Notes under the pieces: generated by a model
Told to the model about the DNA's origin: nothing
What the model saw: only the letters and a program-made list of their open reading frames with translations
The model's database searches: none
In this document: positions 1 through 7,406 of the stretch, piece by piece
Layout of the letters: every line of letters begins with the position of its first letter
How positions within the stretch are numbered: position 1 is the stretch's first letter
Position numbers and translations under genes: made by a program
NCBI GenBank assembly: GCA_021795795.1
Contig: JAJYPA010000417.1
Span: 1-7,406, forward strand
DNA length: 7,406 nt
Origin: Pseudomonadota bacterium
GTDB taxonomy: Bacteria; Pseudomonadota; Gammaproteobacteria; Halothiobacillales; Halothiobacillaceae
Direction of reading: 5' to 3'

Positions 1-126
1 CCTTTTACCCACGTTGCTACGCTCCGCCCGCCCCGGCCGAATGGCCGTGGACAGAGTGGCCGGATCATCGTGGAATCAGTGGCCGGATGCCGATGGATTG
101 AGTGGCCGAATGGCGTGGAATGCGCA
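1..126. mobile_element. Terminal part of an insertion sequence, probably IS21 family, inserted in hsdS
   Basis: The reading frame and similarity of hsdS stop abruptly after codon 46, and the DNA from position 126 leftward is of a different kind: a GC-rich, internally repeated terminus with no convincing gene. Read on the minus strand it begins TGCGCATTCCACG, so the element end carries the TG/CA dinucleotide typical of IS21-family ends. Those ends also characteristically hold several subterminal repeats that bind the transposase. Four such repeats lie here at 23-bp spacing. The transposase genes (istA/istB in that family) would lie beyond the left edge of the window. The family assignment rests on the end structure and on resemblance from memory to proteobacterial IS21-like ends; no transposase is visible. 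The exact boundary at 126/127 is inferred from where hsdS similarity stops, and the other end and target duplication cannot be seen. Confidence 0.65.
32..123. repeat. Four 23-bp iterated motifs in the IS terminus
   Basis: The motif AGTGGCCGGAT occurs at 55-65 and 78-88, as AGTGGCCGAAT at 101-111, and in degenerate form (CCCGGCCGAAT) at 32-42. The starts are 32, 55, 78 and 101, an exact 23-bp period, or about two helical turns, so all copies face the same side of the DNA. A second, weaker shared element, CGTGGAA or GTGGA, lies in the back half of most units. This is what multiple terminal transposase-binding sites of an IS21-type element look like. Plasmid replication iterons are an alternative but are less likely, because the array sits directly at the point where hsdS is interrupted. 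Confidence 0.7.
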
Positions 127-253
127 GTCAAGTCGACCTCCGGTGATGTGGCGCGACGTCACGAGGGAGCGCCCATGTTCGACAGGCTTCGGCGAGTCGT
201 GTGTCCCGTCGCGCACCGAAGCACAGAATTCTTCTGCGGCCAATGATCGCCAC

Positions 254-264
<11 letters not shown>
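127..264 (-). pseudogene. hsdS, type I restriction-modification specificity subunit, truncated by an insertion sequence
   Basis: HsdS recognises the DNA target and bridges HsdM and HsdR in type I R-M complexes. Intact proteins are usually about 400 aa with two target recognition domains. Only the first 46 residues remain. They contain a hallmark of the start of the first recognition domain: RDGTHDSPK, then a GRSLVTSRHI stretch and GRLD, matching the common pattern DGTHDSPK...PLVTSKHI..G.LD. The ATG at 264 is chosen because a perfect AAGGAG lies 7 nt upstream (272-277), inside the hsdM 3' end; the gene overlaps hsdM by 11 bp, as usual for hsdM-hsdS pairs. After codon 46 the frame runs into IS sequence and adds 16 unrelated residues before a TGA at 76-78. 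The product cannot be a working specificity subunit. The missing remainder may lie on the far side of the insertion sequence. Confidence 0.85.
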
Positions 265-1810
<1,546 letters not shown>

Positions 1811-1874
1811 TTTGCCTTTTCCTGTATGCGAAATGCCTTCCATGCTGAGGCTTTCTAACCGCCACGCGCATTTC
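1811..1874. other. Intergenic gap between recombinase module and hsdM
   Basis: The 64 bp between the 139-aa gene and the chosen hsdM start hold no hairpin-plus-T-tract terminator and no convincing promoter that I can find. Read-through from the recombinase operon into hsdM is therefore possible. This is also the point where base composition shifts from moderate to high G+C, so it marks the seam between integration module and cargo. Confidence 0.4.
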
Positions 1875-2294
1875 TCAAACGGTCAGTCCATCAGAGCGCT
1901 CTCGATCAATCCTGGGAAGCGGCTCCATCAGTTGGTGCTCTTTGAGACCGTGCTTATAGGCATTGTATTGCCAAAGGATAAATCGCTGCTTGTAAGAACG
2001 GTTTTCCTCCTTCAACTGTTCAACTTCGCGCTCCAGCTTGGCAATCCGATCAGCCGCGCTCTTAAGGCTGATCGGACGCGGGTCCTTAGGGCCGTGCTCC
2101 CTTATTCCCTTCTTGACCACCTTGTACGCCGTCGCAATTGCGTCATGAGCGGTCAGAGATTGCCTGGTGGGCTTCTTGCCGACAAGGGGTTCAGCCGCAT
2201 CACATATCGCATCCCAGGTCAGCTTCCTGCGTCCCCAGCCGTGGATGAGATTAACAATGGCAGCTACATCACGGTCAGTAAGATGCTTAGCCAA
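1875..2294 (-). CDS. Small DNA-binding/coiled-coil protein of a recombinase module (GmtX- or TnpC-like)
   Basis: The protein has 139 aa. Residues about 5-66 are helical and basic and look like a winged or plain helix-turn-helix fold (two helices around [10 protein letters not shown] and [16 protein letters not shown]). Residues about 77-108 form a coiled coil with heptad hydrophobics ([13 protein letters not shown] core), followed by a charged tail. This architecture, placed last after large tyrosine recombinases, resembles TnpC of Tn554, an accessory factor of about 125 aa that affects integration, and GmtX, the small third protein of Gamma-Mobile-Trio islands. I cannot decide between them without a search. 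The start is TTG at 2294, because GGGAGG (2300-2305) lies 5 nt upstream. It overlaps the stop of the preceding recombinase gene by 8 bp, so translation is probably coupled. The likely role is as an accessory or assembly factor for recombination; that is inferred from context only. Confidence 0.75.
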   Translation of the reverse strand: MAKHLTDRDVAAIVNLIHGWGRRKLTWDAICDAAEPLVGKKPTRQSLTAHDAIATAYKVVKKGIREHGPKDPRPISLKSAADRIAKLEREVEQLKEENRSYKQRFILWQYNAYKHGLKEHQLMEPLPRIDRERSDGLTV

Positions 2295-4311
2295 AACCGC
2301 CTCCCAGGATTTTCGTCAGGTCTGCCAACATCTCTTGAGGCTTGTCATCCCCTTCTATAGCCTCGACCGTTTTTTTTGCAATGACACGACGAATCTGACT
2401 GAAGTCATTCCCTCGTAATTTGATTTGCGCCCCATCCTGGATATCTGACCTCTCTAAAATGGAAACCAGCTCTCGCAGCCTGGTAACGGTTTTTTCATGA
2501 TATTGATACCACCGATCAGCCGATATGTCCCCTTGTTTGATAGCTTCTTGGGCCTTGAGATAAAGTACTTCCGAATTTTTGAGACGGTATTTGATGCGCG
2601 CAAGGTTTTCGGAACTGCCCTTGATGCAGACATGCTCAGTACAGTTAAGGCAGTCCCTATACTTCTCACAGGGGCTCATCACATAATCGTGAACGCAGTA
2701 CCCAAACTCGGTGACATGGACTGCGGCCGTTTCCAGCGCATTAAACTCTAGTGAGGTAACGGGAAAATGCTTCGCCACTTCACCAACAGGCCCGAAAAGC
2801 GCCTTCGACGGATCGATTTGCTCCGCTAGGCTAACCAACTCCTGCTCACTCATGTGGTTGTAGACACGGTTTTGCTTGGCATCCGCGCGCCCAGACCATT
2901 TGGCAAGTTCCAGATTGGATAACCCGCCCCGCTGCGCGATGGTGTTCAGCAAATGCCGGGCTTGGTGCGAGGTCAATTTTAATCGGTCACCATCACCGGA
3001 CCGGTAGCTGTAGCGATCAAAAATACTTTGATGGGATGTAATGCCTAATGACGCGCGAGGCGATAAATCATTATTGAAGAAGCTGGCATCGGGCTTGTGA
3101 AGCTCAACGGGCAAACAAGACCGGTTTCCATGAAATTGGTTTTTATTGAACATGCAAAGCGCGTTGCTATATTTGATACCCTTGCCTGCATCAAACCATG
3201 GGTAATCTCTCGGAAGACGCTCCAACACATGTTGCCACAGGGAGTTGAGCGTGTGGACCCCGTCCTTGGGGACCAACCGCCTGCTATAAAGGGCCGAATA
3301 ACTCGCTTCTTTGCTCTCGCTCACAAAACCGAGAGCCTGGCAAGCCTGTGCCATGGTCAGTGGCGTGCTATCCGCCACTCGGGGACAGTCAGGATGACGA
3401 TAAAATCTGTTCGGATTGTTCTCGATCCATTTGGCCAAATTCCGCGCATTCTCGGAAAGGCGCGTAAGCCGCCTGACTGCCTCCTTGGCAATGGGCACCA
3501 TGGTGGAAGGCACCCACTTGATGTCACCCTCGAACCCCTTCCCCGAGAAGAAGCGCCAACCATAGCGCTCTACCCCATCACGATCGCACTCCGTAACCTC
3601 GCAGTCCACTGGCAGCGCAAGGACTTCCGAAATACGTGACGGTGCAGACATCAACATAGCGAAAACAGCTGTTGTAAATATATCTCGTTGCGATTCTGGA
3701 TTATTGGCGAAGATTTCGGCAAGCGCATTGAGAGCCGCGTCATCCGGTAATTTACTGTCCCGTTGCACCCTTCCATCCTTGCCTGTCTTGTTCTTGTCTT
3801 CAGGACGCTTGATGGGGCTTCGCCAACCTAGAACACTGACAGGTACCAGCTTATTTTCAGAAACAAATTTGCAGAGACGTTCGATTTCTCGCCCGCAGTG
3901 GTACGCCGCTCCCTTGGAATAGTGCTGTCTTGCCAGCACCGCCGCTTCATCCAGCACAGCTATCGAAAGCCTGCTGATATCGGCAACGCTCACAACCTGA
4001 ATCAACGCAGCCTCTATCGCCCTCAATGCCTTGGATTCGTTCTTTGCCCCTGTTGGGCGATGGCCTTGCTGATACCGAAAGTAGGCCTTTGCAAAATTAA
4101 CAAACTCAGGAGCCATCAGTTGATCTGAATTAGGTGCGCGCGTTCTCACACCTAACTTGGCGAAAACCGTAATACTAGGCCATACCGCTTCACTCCAGGG
4201 AAGGTCAACTCCAAACACGGTAAACTCGTCTCGACATTTGGCGATAAAGGCCTTCAGGTTTTCTTCCGCCGCCAACTCATGTTTCGGCTTAAACAGGAAT
4301 ATCTCAGCCAT
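2287..4311 (-). CDS. Large tyrosine recombinase (third of three; GmtZ- or Tn554 TnpB-like size)
   Basis: The protein is a 674-aa site-specific recombinase of the tyrosine integrase family, which breaks and rejoins DNA through a 3'-phosphotyrosine. Catalytic residues can be read in order: Arg226 in APSRISEVL, a probable Lys265, the HxxR box His449-Arg452 (SHQARHLL), Trp472 in place of the second His, and nucleophile Tyr484 in RVYNH. About 220 residues separate the first Arg from the HxxR box, roughly 100 more than usual, so the catalytic domain carries an insertion. After the Tyr comes a cysteine cluster (PCEKYRDCLNC then CIKG, Cys548, 554, 557, 562), probably metal binding, then a long helical tail. 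The start at ATG 4311 overlaps the upstream stop by 8 bp. An in-frame GTG at 4332 would add 7 residues, but its ribosome site is poor and MAEIFLFKPKHEL looks like a natural N-terminus. The central gap resembles a lineage-specific extension. Confidence 0.85.
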   Translation of the reverse strand: MAEIFLFKPKHELAAEENLKAFIAKCRDEFTVFGVDLPWSEAVWPSITVFAKLGVRTRAPNSDQLMAPEFVNFAKAYFRYQQGHRPTGAKNESKALRAIEAALIQVVSVADISRLSIAVLDEAAVLARQHYSKGAAYHCGREIERLCKFVSENKLVPVSVLGWRSPIKRPEDKNKTGKDGRVQRDSKLPDDAALNALAEIFANNPESQRDIFTTAVFAMLMSAPSRISEVLALPVDCEVTECDRDGVERYGWRFFSGKGFEGDIKWVPSTMVPIAKEAVRRLTRLSENARNLAKWIENNPNRFYRHPDCPRVADSTPLTMAQACQALGFVSESKEASYSALYSRRLVPKDGVHTLNSLWQHVLERLPRDYPWFDAGKGIKYSNALCMFNKNQFHGNRSCLPVELHKPDASFFNNDLSPRASLGITSHQSIFDRYSYRSGDGDRLKLTSHQARHLLNTIAQRGGLSNLELAKWSGRADAKQNRVYNHMSEQELVSLAEQIDPSKALFGPVGEVAKHFPVTSLEFNALETAAVHVTEFGYCVHDYVMSPCEKYRDCLNCTEHVCIKGSSENLARIKYRLKNSEVLYLKAQEAIKQGDISADRWYQYHEKTVTRLRELVSILERSDIQDGAQIKLRGNDFSQIRRVIAKKTVEAIEGDDKPQEMLADLTKILGGGFG
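2300..2305 (-). promoter_or_regulatory. Shine-Dalgarno site for the TTG start of the 139-aa gene
   Basis: GGGAGG on the minus strand, formed by the glycine codons at the end of the upstream recombinase gene, with a 5-nt spacer to TTG 2294-2292. There is no nearby in-frame ATG, so this site supports the unusual start codon. Confidence 0.65.
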
Positions 4312-5866
4312 TAGTAAGCACACCCTGTTCACTCAATTCATCCCAGCGGTGCTTACATCTCTGGATCACATCAGCAACGGCGAGAATGCTGCGATCCAGA
4401 TTGGCGGCAATCTGGACATCGCCCGTCACATCGATCAGTCGCTCTCGTTCATTAATCAGATGGACATAGACTTCCTCGTGGGGACCATCCAGCCAAGGCT
4501 GGAAGTGCATACAGGTGTAGCATGGGATCGGTACATTGGCACCACAAAACCCATACTCTCCACATGTGCCGACTCCACGCCCTTCCTCTGTGCGGATTCG
4601 ACTAGTCGGGTCTGCACCGCGCTTGGCTTCTCTCTCGGAATCAACTAGTACACCAGCGAAAGCTTGAGCATAGGGAGCCAACTGAAAACCTACCGCCTCA
4701 TCTAGGCGCTTGACATGCTCAGGGATGTTCTTGATGTAGATCCCAGCATTTTGGGTATCCGTGTGATCTAAAAGCTCAGCAATGACAAGCGCGCCAAACC
4801 CTTCCCGCGCGGCCCGCGTGCCGGTGGTGTATCGAAAGCGCCGGGCATTCAAGAGCAGTACATCACCAGTACGCTCGGAATGAATACCTGCAGCGTCAGC
4901 GACAAAATGCAGGATGTCTGTGACTTCGGCTGAAGTGATGTGAAACTTGTCGGTATTTAGGTATTCACGAAACTCACGAGGCGATACAACCGACTTCACC
5001 ACGTCGAAGTCTGGAAACAGCGGGATTTGCTGACGATCGGCCTCCTGAAGGCCAAATCCAAGTAGCTCCTCAACCTGCTTGATGGAATATTTTGCCTGGG
5101 CATTCATCATCCGCCATAGATCCTCTGAGATCGCGAATGGCTTGAAGCTTGCGCGGAAGCCCTGCTGCTGCTTTGCACGCGGGATATTCAATAGGTAGAA
5201 CAGCTCATTCTTCGTGTTCCTCCCGCTCAGAATATCCACCACCCGCAGATGCGATATCTGTATGGGGCGACGGCCCGTGCTGCTTGTGATCAAACACATT
5301 GTCAACTCGGCAAGTGATATAACTTTTCGCTCAAAGGCTTGGACAACACCCTCGTTGAATGCTTGCAGTTCATTGTCTGTCAGCGGGCCGACCTCAGGGT
5401 CCTTGCGTTTTACCGCATCTCCTTTACGATTGCCCTTGATGGTCCAACCGTCTAGCAGGCGTATTACATCTTGGGAAATGCCCGGATAGCCGAGACGGTA
5501 CCAGCGCCTTAGAAATCCTCGGATGACGCCTAGGTACCACTCCGTAAGCAAATTCAGACTTGCCCGATAGTTGATCAGAACTACTGCAGTTATTTCGCAA
5601 GCCTCACAGGATCTAAGCATATGATAAAGCCGCTCTACAGTATTTTTACAATGATGGGCGGACAACTCTGATGCATAGTAGGCTAGAGTATGCAAAAAAC
5701 CCGTACGAGGCAGTTCAGACATCAGATTTGCGACTTGCCCAACATTAATCTTCACATTCTTGTCGAGCGTCCAATAATCATCAGAAAGTAAAAAAGAATA
5801 ACCTGGAGCGCTAGCATAATATCGCTTCTCCTCGAGCGCTGCCGCCGTGAAGGTTTCAGACGTCAC
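4304..5866 (-). CDS. Tyrosine recombinase with atypical RxxR box and C-terminal cysteine motif (second of three)
   Basis: The protein has 520 aa, with an N-terminal all-helical arm/core-binding region (about 1-160) and a catalytic domain (about 160-400). Visible residues: Arg200 in TGRRPIQI, where the usual Glu three residues later is Gln; a possible Lys near FKPF (242); the box-II Arg345 in ARRFRYT, where the usual His is Arg342; His368 in LLDHTDTQNAG; and the nucleophile Tyr377 in GIYIKN. The RRFRYTTGTRAAREG and LDHTDTQNAGIY stretches are typical of recombinases that travel in multi-integrase modules. After the catalytic domain a Cys cluster (CGEYGFC, then CYTC, residues 435, 441, 449, 452) probably binds zinc. 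The start is GTG at 5866, with AGAGGA 8 nt upstream. It overlaps the first recombinase gene by 11 bp and has no closer ATG. It probably acts together with its two neighbours. The active site appears competent but non-canonical. Confidence 0.85.
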   Translation of the reverse strand: MTSETFTAAALEEKRYYASAPGYSFLLSDDYWTLDKNVKINVGQVANLMSELPRTGFLHTLAYYASELSAHHCKNTVERLYHMLRSCEACEITAVVLINYRASLNLLTEWYLGVIRGFLRRWYRLGYPGISQDVIRLLDGWTIKGNRKGDAVKRKDPEVGPLTDNELQAFNEGVVQAFERKVISLAELTMCLITSSTGRRPIQISHLRVVDILSGRNTKNELFYLLNIPRAKQQQGFRASFKPFAISEDLWRMMNAQAKYSIKQVEELLGFGLQEADRQQIPLFPDFDVVKSVVSPREFREYLNTDKFHITSAEVTDILHFVADAAGIHSERTGDVLLLNARRFRYTTGTRAAREGFGALVIAELLDHTDTQNAGIYIKNIPEHVKRLDEAVGFQLAPYAQAFAGVLVDSEREAKRGADPTSRIRTEEGRGVGTCGEYGFCGANVPIPCYTCMHFQPWLDGPHEEVYVHLINERERLIDVTGDVQIAANLDRSILAVADVIQRCKHRWDELSEQGVLTNG

Positions 5867-7118
5867 GTCTCAATTCCTCTGGCATACGAACAGCCATGTC
5901 GTTTTGCATCTTCAATGCAGCTTCATGTGCTTTCTTTTCCACAGAGCGGTGGTTGTAGATAGCGGCTGTCCCAGATCCCTCCTTCCATCCCATAGCAAAA
6001 GAACGGATCTGCTCCTGCCGCGCCTCACTTGGGGGCTCAGCCATCGCGTCCATTCTCTCGGAAAACCTCCGGTTCCATGTGTGGCGCAACATATGGCCAG
6101 ACATTGCGTAAAGATCCGGCGATACAGCCCGGACGACCGCCACGACCTTAAAGTAGGCGGACTTTGAAATCGGCTGACCTCTAGTGGGTCCCTGCTTATG
6201 AGTGAGGAAGAGAAAGTCATTGTATTTGTTGCTGGGTACGCGCACCTTCCGTCTATCATTAATTAGATAGTTATGTATCTGCTTCACCAGAACATCACTC
6301 AAAGGAAGAAGCCGTTCCAGCGTCTTCACATTTGGCTCGTTGGTTCGTGGATCGTGCTTATCATCAGCACGTCTCTCGATCTTGATCTGATTCTTATCAA
6401 ACTTGATATCCCGGACTCGGATATTCAGAAGTTCACTGCCGCGTATACCGAGGTAGAACAGCATGAGAATCATCAAGCGGTTTCTATACTGAACGGCCTC
6501 GGAAAACGGATTGAGATCAGAACCCGGCCGGATCACCTCAAACAGCACGTCCAACTGTTCGTCGCTCAAGGACTTGTCACGCCCCTTATCAGTCCTATTT
6601 TTATGTTTTGGGCGACGAGCCTTAATTTGCTCACACAGGCTGTCGATCTGATCAAGCACATTCTGTTCAGCCCGCTCCAAGTGATGCTTGGCATACCAGC
6701 CGAAAAAGTTCGCTATCGCCGTCAGTCGTGAGTACTGCGTACCTTTGCTTACAGCCCCAAAGGAATCCTCCAACTTATCCACAGAAAGCATCCGGTTTGA
6801 TTGGATGAATGAGGAGAGTTTACTCTGTTTTCTTTGGGCGAAATCACACATCGCATCGATCTCATGCGCACAAAAGAACTTCCGGCTTAACAAACGCTCA
6901 TCCAGGTCAATGTGGCGCCTGTCCAGAAAACGAAGGAACACTATTAGGTGGCTAGCTTCTGCCTCTAAAGTGGAAAATGCAACGCTTCTGTTGCGAAGTT
7001 GAGTTGTGAGGTAGAGGTTCGGGTAGTAAAGCGGCATCATCGTTGACCGATCTACCACGAGGCAGAAACGCTCACCGCTATCCATAACAAATCGACTGAC
7101 ACCAAGGATCTTTCCCAT
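5856..7118 (-). CDS. Tyrosine recombinase/integrase (first of three; GmtY- or TnpA-like position)
   Basis: The protein has 420 aa. The N-terminal region (about 40-165) is the helical SAM-like core-binding domain; the catalytic domain spans about 180-400. All canonical residues are present: Arg226 in LGIRGSELL, Lys265 in the strand before LERLLPL, His342 and Arg345 in GHMLRHTW, Trp378 (MGWKEGSG) at the second-His position, and nucleophile Tyr388 in AIYNHRS. Spacing between the boxes is normal, and unlike its two partners it has no C-terminal cysteine cluster. The start ATG at 7118 has AGGA 5 nt upstream (7124-7127). It is the first gene of the recombinase operon, about 85 bp beyond the ssb terminator. 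As the most conventional of the three enzymes it is the best candidate for the main strand-exchange catalyst; that ranking is inference. It could be GmtY of a Gamma-Mobile-Trio element, which a profile search would settle. Confidence 0.92.
   Translation of the reverse strand: MGKILGVSRFVMDSGERFCLVVDRSTMMPLYYPNLYLTTQLRNRSVAFSTLEAEASHLIVFLRFLDRRHIDLDERLLSRKFFCAHEIDAMCDFAQRKQSKLSSFIQSNRMLSVDKLEDSFGAVSKGTQYSRLTAIANFFGWYAKHHLERAEQNVLDQIDSLCEQIKARRPKHKNRTDKGRDKSLSDEQLDVLFEVIRPGSDLNPFSEAVQYRNRLMILMLFYLGIRGSELLNIRVRDIKFDKNQIKIERRADDKHDPRTNEPNVKTLERLLPLSDVLVKQIHNYLINDRRKVRVPSNKYNDFLFLTHKQGPTRGQPISKSAYFKVVAVVRAVSPDLYAMSGHMLRHTWNRRFSERMDAMAEPPSEARQEQIRSFAMGWKEGSGTAAIYNHRSVEKKAHEAALKMQNDMAVRMPEELRRDV
5875..5880 (-). 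promoter_or_regulatory. Shine-Dalgarno site for the GTG start of the second recombinase
   Basis: AGAGGA on the minus strand, within the 3' end of the first recombinase gene, 8 nt before GTG 5866-5864. It supports GTG as initiator and coupled translation across the 11-bp overlap. Confidence 0.6.
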
Positions 7119-7149
7119 GCCTATCCTGACTTAACTTTACAATTTTTAC

Positions 7150-7178
7150 AAGGTACACCAGAACACAAATGAAGGCAA
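7150..7178 (-). promoter_or_regulatory. Candidate sigma-70 promoter of the recombinase operon
   Basis: On the minus strand TTGCCT (7178-7173) and TACCTT (7155-7150) are separated by 17 bp, which would start transcription near 7143 and leave a leader of about 25 nt before the ATG at 7118. Both hexamers are imperfect. A direct repeat of TTTACAA on the plus strand (7136-7142 and 7145-7151, 9-bp period) overlaps the -10 region and could be a regulator site. The prediction is by eye only. Confidence 0.3.
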
Positions 7179-7179
7179 G

Positions 7180-7198
7180 TTATTCTTAACGAGAATAA
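7180..7198. repeat. 7-bp inverted repeat with 5-nt spacer between ssb terminator and integrase operon
   Basis: TTATTCT (7180-7186), spacer TAACG, AGAATAA (7192-7198) is a perfect inverted repeat immediately upstream of the candidate -35 box. Core sites of tyrosine recombinases are short inverted arms around a 5-8 nt crossover region, so this could be the attachment site; it could equally be an operator. It lacks a T-tract on either side that would make it an ordinary terminator. Confidence 0.4.
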
Positions 7199-7204
7199 AC
7201 CAAA

Positions 7205-7239
7205 ATATAAAATAAAAAACGCCCTGAAAACAGGGCGTT
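7205..7239 (-). terminator. Intrinsic terminator of ssb
   Basis: A perfect 9-bp stem, AACGCCCTG (7239-7231 on the minus strand) with CAGGGCGTT (7226-7218), encloses a 4-nt TTTT loop. It is followed on the minus strand by TTTTTTATTTTAT, a strong U-tract. It ends ssb transcription about 40 nt after its stop codon and insulates the recombinase operon from it. The A-rich flank is weaker in the other direction. Confidence 0.9.
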
Positions 7240-7261
7240 GGGTTGTGAAACTCTACATTTA

Positions 7262-7275
7262 TTGACCAAGGTCAA
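7262..7275. repeat. Short palindrome just after the ssb stop codon
   Basis: TTGACC-AA-GGTCAA, two perfect 6-bp arms around a 2-nt centre, lies 2 bp downstream of the ssb stop. It may be an extra mRNA hairpin or a protein-binding site. No function is assignable from sequence. Confidence 0.35.
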
Positions 7276-7277
7276 CT

Positions 7278-7406
7278 CTAGAACGGAATATCATCATCAA
7301 AATCCTCCGCCGGCGCCGGCGGCATCTCATTTTTCCGCGCGCCCCCCGCACTGCCGCCGCCACTCGGCCGGGACTGATCTTCCTCATCAAAGCTGGCCGC
7401 ACCGCC
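7278..7406 (-). CDS. ssb: Single-stranded DNA-binding protein SSB, C-terminal end (partial)
   Basis: Only the last 42 codons and the stop are in the window. They encode a Gly/Ser/Pro-rich flexible linker ending in the acidic tip EDFDDDIPF, the conserved tail by which bacterial SSB recruits replication and repair partners. The oligonucleotide-binding domain lies beyond the right edge. The codon use is strongly GC-biased, in contrast to the recombinase genes next door, which suggests this is host (or older backbone) sequence flanking the element. It could be chromosomal ssb or a copy on a plasmid or integrative element; the tail does not tell. Confidence 0.9.
   Translation of the reverse strand, partial: GGAASFDEEDQSRPSGGGSAGGARKNEMPPAPAEDFDDDIPF

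Larger units (their letters stand above)
1875..7204 (-). mobile_element. Integration module of a multi-recombinase mobile element (GMT- or Tn554-like)
   Basis: Three unrelated-looking tyrosine recombinase genes and one small coiled-coil gene overlap in a single minus-strand operon, starting immediately after the terminator of ssb and followed by defence cargo (hsdM, hsdS). The recombinase genes are less GC-rich than ssb on one side and hsdM on the other, a sign of transfer. Gene order by size (medium, medium, large, small) resembles Tn554 tnpA-tnpB-tnpC with one additional recombinase, and fits the description of Gamma-Mobile-Trio cassettes. RIT elements also have three recombinases, but those are all shorter and lack the small partner. 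One element end should lie between the terminator and 7118; the other end is outside the window. Confidence 0.7.

Noticed and set aside
32..123. Plasmid replication iterons
   Set aside because: The phased repeats would fit, but they abut the exact point of hsdS interruption and end in TG/CA; there is no AT-rich region, DnaA box or rep gene beside them.
3097..3639. Plus-strand open frame of 180 codons inside the third recombinase
   Set aside because: Fully antisense to a gene with an intact catalytic set; no domain features.
1875..7118. RIT (recombinase in trio) element
   Set aside because: Three recombinases in overlapping order fit, but as known from the family those proteins are roughly 300-400 aa and no small coiled-coil gene follows. 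The sizes here match a Tn554/GMT-type layout better.
7180..7198. Second transcription terminator
   Set aside because: The stem is AT-rich and short and no T-tract follows on either strand; the true terminator is the GC-rich hairpin at 7218-7239.

Overview
The window reads almost entirely on the minus strand and looks like one edge of a genomic island in a proteobacterium, most likely gamma- or betaproteobacterial. The clues are the acidic DDDIPF tail of an SSB protein at the right edge, the proteobacterial-style HsdM, and a GC-rich insertion-sequence end at the left. No rRNA, tRNA, CRISPR array or replication origin is visible.

Following transcription from right to left: (1) 7278-7406 is the 3' end of ssb, closed by a strong intrinsic terminator at 7205-7239. 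(2) About 85 bp of AT-rich DNA follows, holding an inverted repeat, a candidate promoter and the ribosome binding site of the next gene. (3) 7118-1875 is a tight run of four overlapping genes: three different tyrosine recombinases (420, 520 and about 674 aa) and a 139-aa protein with a basic N-terminal half and a coiled coil. Each junction overlaps by 8-11 bp, and two genes use non-ATG starts (GTG, TTG) with good Shine-Dalgarno sites, so the four are probably made as a translationally coupled set. (4) 1810-254 is hsdM, a type I restriction-modification methyltransferase subunit, visibly richer in G+C than the recombinases. It is followed by the first 46 codons of hsdS, overlapping by 11 bp. 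(5) hsdS is cut at position 126/127 by the end of an insertion sequence, probably IS21-like, that carries four copies of an AGTGGCCGRAT-type motif at exact 23-bp spacing and runs off the left edge.

Interpretation: the recombinase block is the integration module of a mobile element sitting just behind ssb, with a type I R-M system as first cargo. The layout (several tyrosine recombinases plus a small coiled-coil protein, cargo downstream) recalls Tn554 (TnpA, TnpB, TnpC) and the Gamma-Mobile-Trio (GMT) islands of Gammaproteobacteria, which carry defence genes. Here there are three recombinases rather than two. They differ in active-site residues, in C-terminal cysteine clusters and in catalytic-domain size, suggesting a division of labour. 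The R-M cargo looks disabled, because HsdM without an intact HsdS has no sequence specificity.
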